Part shown: positions 6,242-9,760 of the stretch, in pieces
Position numbering within the stretch: the first letter of the stretch is position 1
Layout: the number at the start of each line of letters is the position of its first letter
DNA from: Bryobacterales bacterium
GTDB taxonomy: Bacteria > Acidobacteriota > Terriglobia > Bryobacterales > Bryobacteraceae
Direction of reading: 5' to 3'
Assembly: GCA_030838885.1 (NCBI GenBank)
Contig: JAUZEU010000800.1
Span: 1-9,760 of the forward strand
Length of the DNA: 9,760 nt
Translations under genes and position numbers: made by a program
The notes under the pieces: generated by a model
Told to the model about the DNA's origin: nothing
Database searches by the model: none
The model's input: only the letters and a program-made list of their open reading frames with translations

Positions 6242-9200
6242 ATGAAAAAGGCTATACAAAGACCGACCAGGTCGCGGCGATGGCTTTTGGTGTCAGCGGC
6301 TCTGCTAGCACTGTTTCCGGCGGCATTTGCGCAGGAAACCACGGCCGGAATTCAGGGAACGGTCAAGGACTCGTCGGGTTCCACAGTCTCCAATGCGGCT
6401 GTCGAGGTCTCAAGTCCCGCTCTTATTACAAGCAAAAAACTTCAGACTGACGGCGTCGGCGCGTTTCGGTTTACCGCCCTCCCGCCCGGCAAGTATTCGC
6501 TGACGGTTACTGCGCCCGGATTCCGCACGGCCAGAGAAGCTTCCATCGTTCTTACGGCGGGCCGCCTGCCCAGCATCGACGTCCAACTGCAGGTGGGCGC
6601 GGTTGCGGAGACTGTCGAGGTTACCGATCAATCCCCTTCTGTGGACGTGACACAAAGTAAGGTTGCGGTGACTGTCGACAAGGAAATTCTGGAGAACATC
6701 CCCAAAGGGCGTTCGTTCCAGTCCGTGATCCCGTTCGCGCCAGGCGCGCGGCAGGAACCGCTGCAAAGCGGCACGTCAAATCGAGATAACGGCTTTCAGA
6801 TCGATGGCGCCACAGATTCTGAAAACATCTACCTGGTGGATGGCGTGAACGTGACGAACATCCAAAACGGCGGCGTAGGCAAGAACTTCCAGACTGAGTT
6901 TATACAGGAAGTTCAGATTAAATCGAGCAGTTTCGAGGCTGAATATGGCGGGGCAATCGGAGGCGTGATCAACGCGATTGCCAAACGCGGGTCCAACACC
7001 TGGCACGGCTCCGTTTTGACCTACCTCCGCACCAACGCGCTGAATGCGACTGATGCCTGCGGCTCGGGCTACACCTCCGGTGGGGTGGGAACCTTCGCCG
7101 GCTTCAGCACCACCTGCGGTCTTCGGATCAATCCGGGCCTTCCACCGCTCTCCTCGGCGAAGCGCCTGGACGGCGTGCCCGAGTACTATGTACCGGCGAA
7201 AGACCACCGAACAATTCTCGAGCCTGGATATACGCTCGGCGGAGCCCTCCTGAAAGACCGGCTGTGGATTTTCAGCAGCTATGTTCCGACGCTGGACACC
7301 ATTCGGCGCCAGACGACCTTCACGGGATCGAACCCCGGACCGAGAACTCTGACCAGCTCCTACACGCAACATAATGCTTATGACCGCCTGGACTACCGCG
7401 TTACAGACAAGCTGCAACTCTATGGCAGCTGGAACTACGGCTATTCGCGCACCACGGGCCAGCTTGGCCAGCCGAACAGCGCATTCGGTCAAACGAACGC
7501 CGGCGCCTCGACCGACCCGAATACGTTGCGGGCGGATGCCGGAAGCGTGAATCCGAACTCTCTGTACGCGTTTGGCGGAGACTGGACACCCAATTCCAGG
7601 ATGTCCGTTCAGGTTCGCTATGGCTACTTCTTCAACAATAACGAGCAGCGCGGAACACCGATCGGGACGCGCTATGTGTATCAGGATTCGGTTAATGCGG
7701 CCAGCAAAGATCTTTCCGGAGCCCCGTACCCCGCATCGTCTTTCAACACGGTTAATTTCGCAACTCTGCCGAGCAATCTTGCGACAGCGTATGACGCTTA
7801 CAAGCGCAACAGTCTCAACGCTGACGTTTCCTACTTTCTCAGCCGTTTTCTGGGTGGCAGCCATACACTCAAAGGCGGCTACTCCTGGCAGCGGCAGGGA
7901 AACGATGTTCTGACGAATTTTCAGGGCGGCCGCGTGGATCTTCGTTTCGGCGAGAGTTATACGCCGGTAACGAACAACACAGCATGCGACGCGATTATTG
8001 CGGCCAACAAAGCTGCCTATGGTCAGCCGAGTTGCCAGGGGAAATACGGTTACTTCGTGGTCGGAACCGGTGTAACGAACACCGGCTCCGACAAGCAGAC
8101 AGCGCAAGCCGTTTACATCCAGGACTCATGGAACGTGGGTCATGGCCTGACTCTCAACGTCGGCATTCGGTTCGATGAAGAAAAACAACCGCCATACGAT
8201 CCGAAGCGCTTCCCCACAGTTGAATTTGGCTGGGGTGACAAGATTGCTCCGCGTATCGGCGGCGCCTACGATGTCCTCCACAATGGCAAGCTCAAGCTTT
8301 ATGCCAGTTATGGCAAGTTCTTCGACATTATGAAGATGGGCCTGGCGCGCGGTTCGTTCGGCAGCGACTACTGGCACGATTGCGTATACGCCATGGACGA
8401 TACCAATTACACCGCGATCACGCCGAGCTATCCGGCGGGCGGCGGTTGCCCTGCTACGGGGTCGGCTCCTAGTGTTACGGTGGGTCGCTTTATCGAGAAC
8501 GTCGATTTCCGCGCGACAAAAGCGGACAATCGCGATCCGGCGATCTCGACAGACTTCAAACCGATGCTGCAGCATGAAATTGTGGTGGGCGCGGATTGGG
8601 CTATTACGTCTAACTGGACTCTGGAAACCCGCTATGCCCGCAAGCGGTTGGACCGAACCATCGAGGACATGTCGATCACCGACAATCTTGGTTTTTACAT
8701 TGGTAACCCCGGTTCGCCGTTCGCCGACCTGCTCCACCGCCCGACTGTTATTCCAGACGCAAAGGGAAACAACTATTACAACACCGTTCCGTTCTGCGCC
8801 GAGTGCCCCAAAGTGGTCCCGGCCATCCGCCGGTACGATGGTTTGGAATTCCGGCTTGCCAATCGCCCGACGGGCAAATGGTTCGGGTCGATGTCCTACA
8901 CGTATAGCAAGCTAACCGGCAACTACGCTGGCCTGACCAATACCGATCCGACAGACGGTGGTGGCGGACGGCACGCTCCTGACAACGGACGTGCCTTCGA
9001 CATTCCTACGATGACTTACCTGCCGAGCGGTAAGATCGACGACGGCCCGCTTTCGACAGACCGTCCAAATACAGGTAAGATCTTCGGCTTCTATCGCCAG
9101 AAGTGGTTTCATGGGCAGGAGACGATGGTTGGCTTCATTCAGTCCGCTTTCCAGGGGACGCCCATCGGAACCTGCCTGCCAGTTGTCGGGACTTCCTCGG

Positions 9201-9655
9201 CTTGCCAGTGGGCAGAGGGCCGCGGCAACTTCGTGAAACTCAGCCGTGCGGCGGACGGAACCATCGTGAAAGATGGCGTGGTTCAGAATGCCCGAACCGA
9301 CAATTACCTTCAGACCGACTTGTCGCTCCGCCATTCGATTGCGGTAGGGGAAGGAAAGCAGTTGGCCTTCGAAGGGAACATCACCAACGTCTTCAATCAG
9401 CGCGCAGGCGTTGCCTACTACCAGTTCGCAATTCCCACTGGCTTGATTAATCCCACGCGTGCACCGCGCTTCTCCGGCGATCCCGGCGTGGACTGGGGAA
9501 AGGTGATGAACGGCTATAACTATATGGATGCGTTGAATGGCACGGGTAGTTTTGCGGGCGTTCAGGCCCCGCTCACCCTGGCAAGCCGCTATGGTCTGCC
9601 CCAGGTGTTCCAGGGCGCACGCAACATGAGACTGGCAGTTCGCTTTACGTTCTAA
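6242..9655 (+). CDS. TonB-dependent-receptor-like outer membrane protein with carboxypeptidase-regulatory-like domain (Oar type)
   Basis: Predicted outer-membrane beta-barrel of 1137 residues for energised uptake of a large substrate. Signal peptide 1-30: basic MKKAIQRPTRSRR, hydrophobic core, AFA cleavage before QETT. Residues about 34-118 form a carboxypeptidase-regulatory-like beta-sandwich (GIQGTVKDSSG, GAFRFTALPPGKYSL). ETVEVT at 123-128 may serve as TonB box. The plug follows to about 255, with YLVDGVNVTN (197-206) and GGVINAIAKRGSN (240-252). The rest shows alternating barrel strands rich in Tyr, Gly and Asn, and the chain ends in RFTF with a terminal Phe, as outer-membrane proteins do. 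All ten Cys fall in five local pairs (273/292, 582/598, 714/736, 852/855, 978/988). This architecture matches the Oar-like families abundant in Acidobacteriota; the substrate is unknown. The upstream exported peptidase suggests peptides, but other receptors of this kind handle glycans. A strong terminator follows. Confidence 0.92.
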   Translation: MKKAIQRPTRSRRWLLVSAALLALFPAAFAQETTAGIQGTVKDSSGSTVSNAAVEVSSPALITSKKLQTDGVGAFRFTALPPGKYSLTVTAPGFRTAREASIVLTAGRLPSIDVQLQVGAVAETVEVTDQSPSVDVTQSKVAVTVDKEILENIPKGRSFQSVIPFAPGARQEPLQSGTSNRDNGFQIDGATDSENIYLVDGVNVTNIQNGGVGKNFQTEFIQEVQIKSSSFEAEYGGAIGGVINAIAKRGSNTWHGSVLTYLRTNALNATDACGSGYTSGGVGTFAGFSTTCGLRINPGLPPLSSAKRLDGVPEYYVPAKDHRTILEPGYTLGGALLKDRLWIFSSYVPTLDTIRRQTTFTGSNPGPRTLTSSYTQHNAYDRLDYRVTDKLQLYGSWNYGYSRTTGQLGQPNSAFGQTNAGASTDPNTLRADAGSVNPNSLYAFGGDWTPNSRMSVQVRYGYFFNNNEQRGTPIGTRYVYQDSVNAASKDLSGAPYPASSFNTVNFATLPSNLATAYDAYKRNSLNADVSYFLSRFLGGSHTLKGGYSWQRQGNDVLTNFQGGRVDLRFGESYTPVTNNTACDAIIAANKAAYGQPSCQGKYGYFVVGTGVTNTGSDKQTAQAVYIQDSWNVGHGLTLNVGIRFDEEKQPPYDPKRFPTVEFGWGDKIAPRIGGAYDVLHNGKLKLYASYGKFFDIMKMGLARGSFGSDYWHDCVYAMDDTNYTAITPSYPAGGGCPATGSAPSVTVGRFIENVDFRATKADNRDPAISTDFKPMLQHEIVVGADWAITSNWTLETRYARKRLDRTIEDMSITDNLGFYIGNPGSPFADLLHRPTVIPDAKGNNYYNTVPFCAECPKVVPAIRRYDGLEFRLANRPTGKWFGSMSYTYSKLTGNYAGLTNTDPTDGGGGRHAPDNGRAFDIPTMTYLPSGKIDDGPLSTDRPNTGKIFGFYRQKWFHGQETMVGFIQSAFQGTPIGTCLPVVGTSSACQWAEGRGNFVKLSRAADGTIVKDGVVQNARTDNYLQTDLSLRHSIAVGEGKQLAFEGNITNVFNQRAGVAYYQFAIPTGLINPTRAPRFSGDPGVDWGKVMNGYNYMDALNGTGSFAGVQAPLTLASRYGLPQVFQGARNMRLAVRFTF

Positions 9656-9681
9656 GCACTTTCAGCAGTCTGTATTTGAAT

Positions 9682-9711
9682 AAAGGGGGCCGGGAAACCT
9701 GCCCCCTTTTT
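9682..9711 (+). terminator. Intrinsic terminator of the receptor gene
   Basis: AAAGGGGGC (9682-9690) pairs perfectly with GCCCCCTTT (9701-9709). The stem can extend past one C/T mismatch into GG-GAAA-CC, closing on a GNRA-type tetraloop. Five T (9707-9711) end the element. It begins 26 bases after the stop codon. The A-rich left arm means it might also work for a convergent minus-strand gene beyond the right edge; the last 49 bases show no gene. Confidence 0.9.
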
Positions 9712-9760
9712 CCGTCTTGAAATCCGAAGCCGTTTCAGGGTGACTGCCGCTTGGGCTTTC

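Noticed and set aside
6776..8107. 443-codon minus-strand frame opposite the receptor gene
   Set aside because: Low-complexity Arg/Val/Ala composition, no motif and no ribosome site of note, fully inside a well-supported receptor gene.

Overview
The window reads as GC-rich bacterial chromosome. Five protein genes fill nearly all of it: three on the minus strand on the left and two on the plus strand on the right. A very large outer-membrane receptor with an N-terminal carboxypeptidase-regulatory-like domain (Oar type), next to a secreted S9 peptidase, is a gene style strongly expanded in Acidobacteriota, for example the Solibacter/Bryobacter group. That assignment is inference from gene content, not from a marker gene. 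I see no rRNA, tRNA, CRISPR array, insertion sequence, integrase or phage gene.

Left part, minus strand, in order of transcription: a small FmdB-type zinc-ribbon protein (3625-3386), malate synthase A (3384-1825) and a type I glutamine synthetase (1662-232). The first two are separated by one base (TAAgATG) and are almost certainly co-transcribed and translationally coupled. The glutamine synthetase follows after a 162-base gap that holds a weak promoter candidate and a perfect 10-bp inverted repeat in the presumed leader. A textbook intrinsic terminator (207-180) closes this block. Bases 1-179 carry no convincing gene, only a 14-bp perfect palindrome.

Right part, plus strand: a secreted S9 (DPP-IV-like) serine peptidase (3668-6022) starts 42 bases from the divergent fmdB start; the two share a small promoter region with overlapping -10-like sequences. 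After a 219-base spacer with a short dyad and a promoter candidate comes a 1137-residue TonB-dependent-receptor-like protein (6242-9655), ended by a strong terminator (9682-9711).

Functionally, the left block is core carbon and nitrogen metabolism: glyoxylate to malate, and ammonium assimilation. The right block looks like envelope peptide handling: an exported peptidase next to an outer-membrane receptor that could import its products. No isocitrate lyase is present in the window. I find no clearly undescribed multi-gene system. The most unusual details are five local cysteine pairs and no unpaired cysteine in the receptor, a guanine-quadruplex motif coding for a glycine-rich insert in the peptidase, absence of a recognisable double-Glu anchor in that peptidase, and the inverted repeat ahead of the glutamine synthetase.
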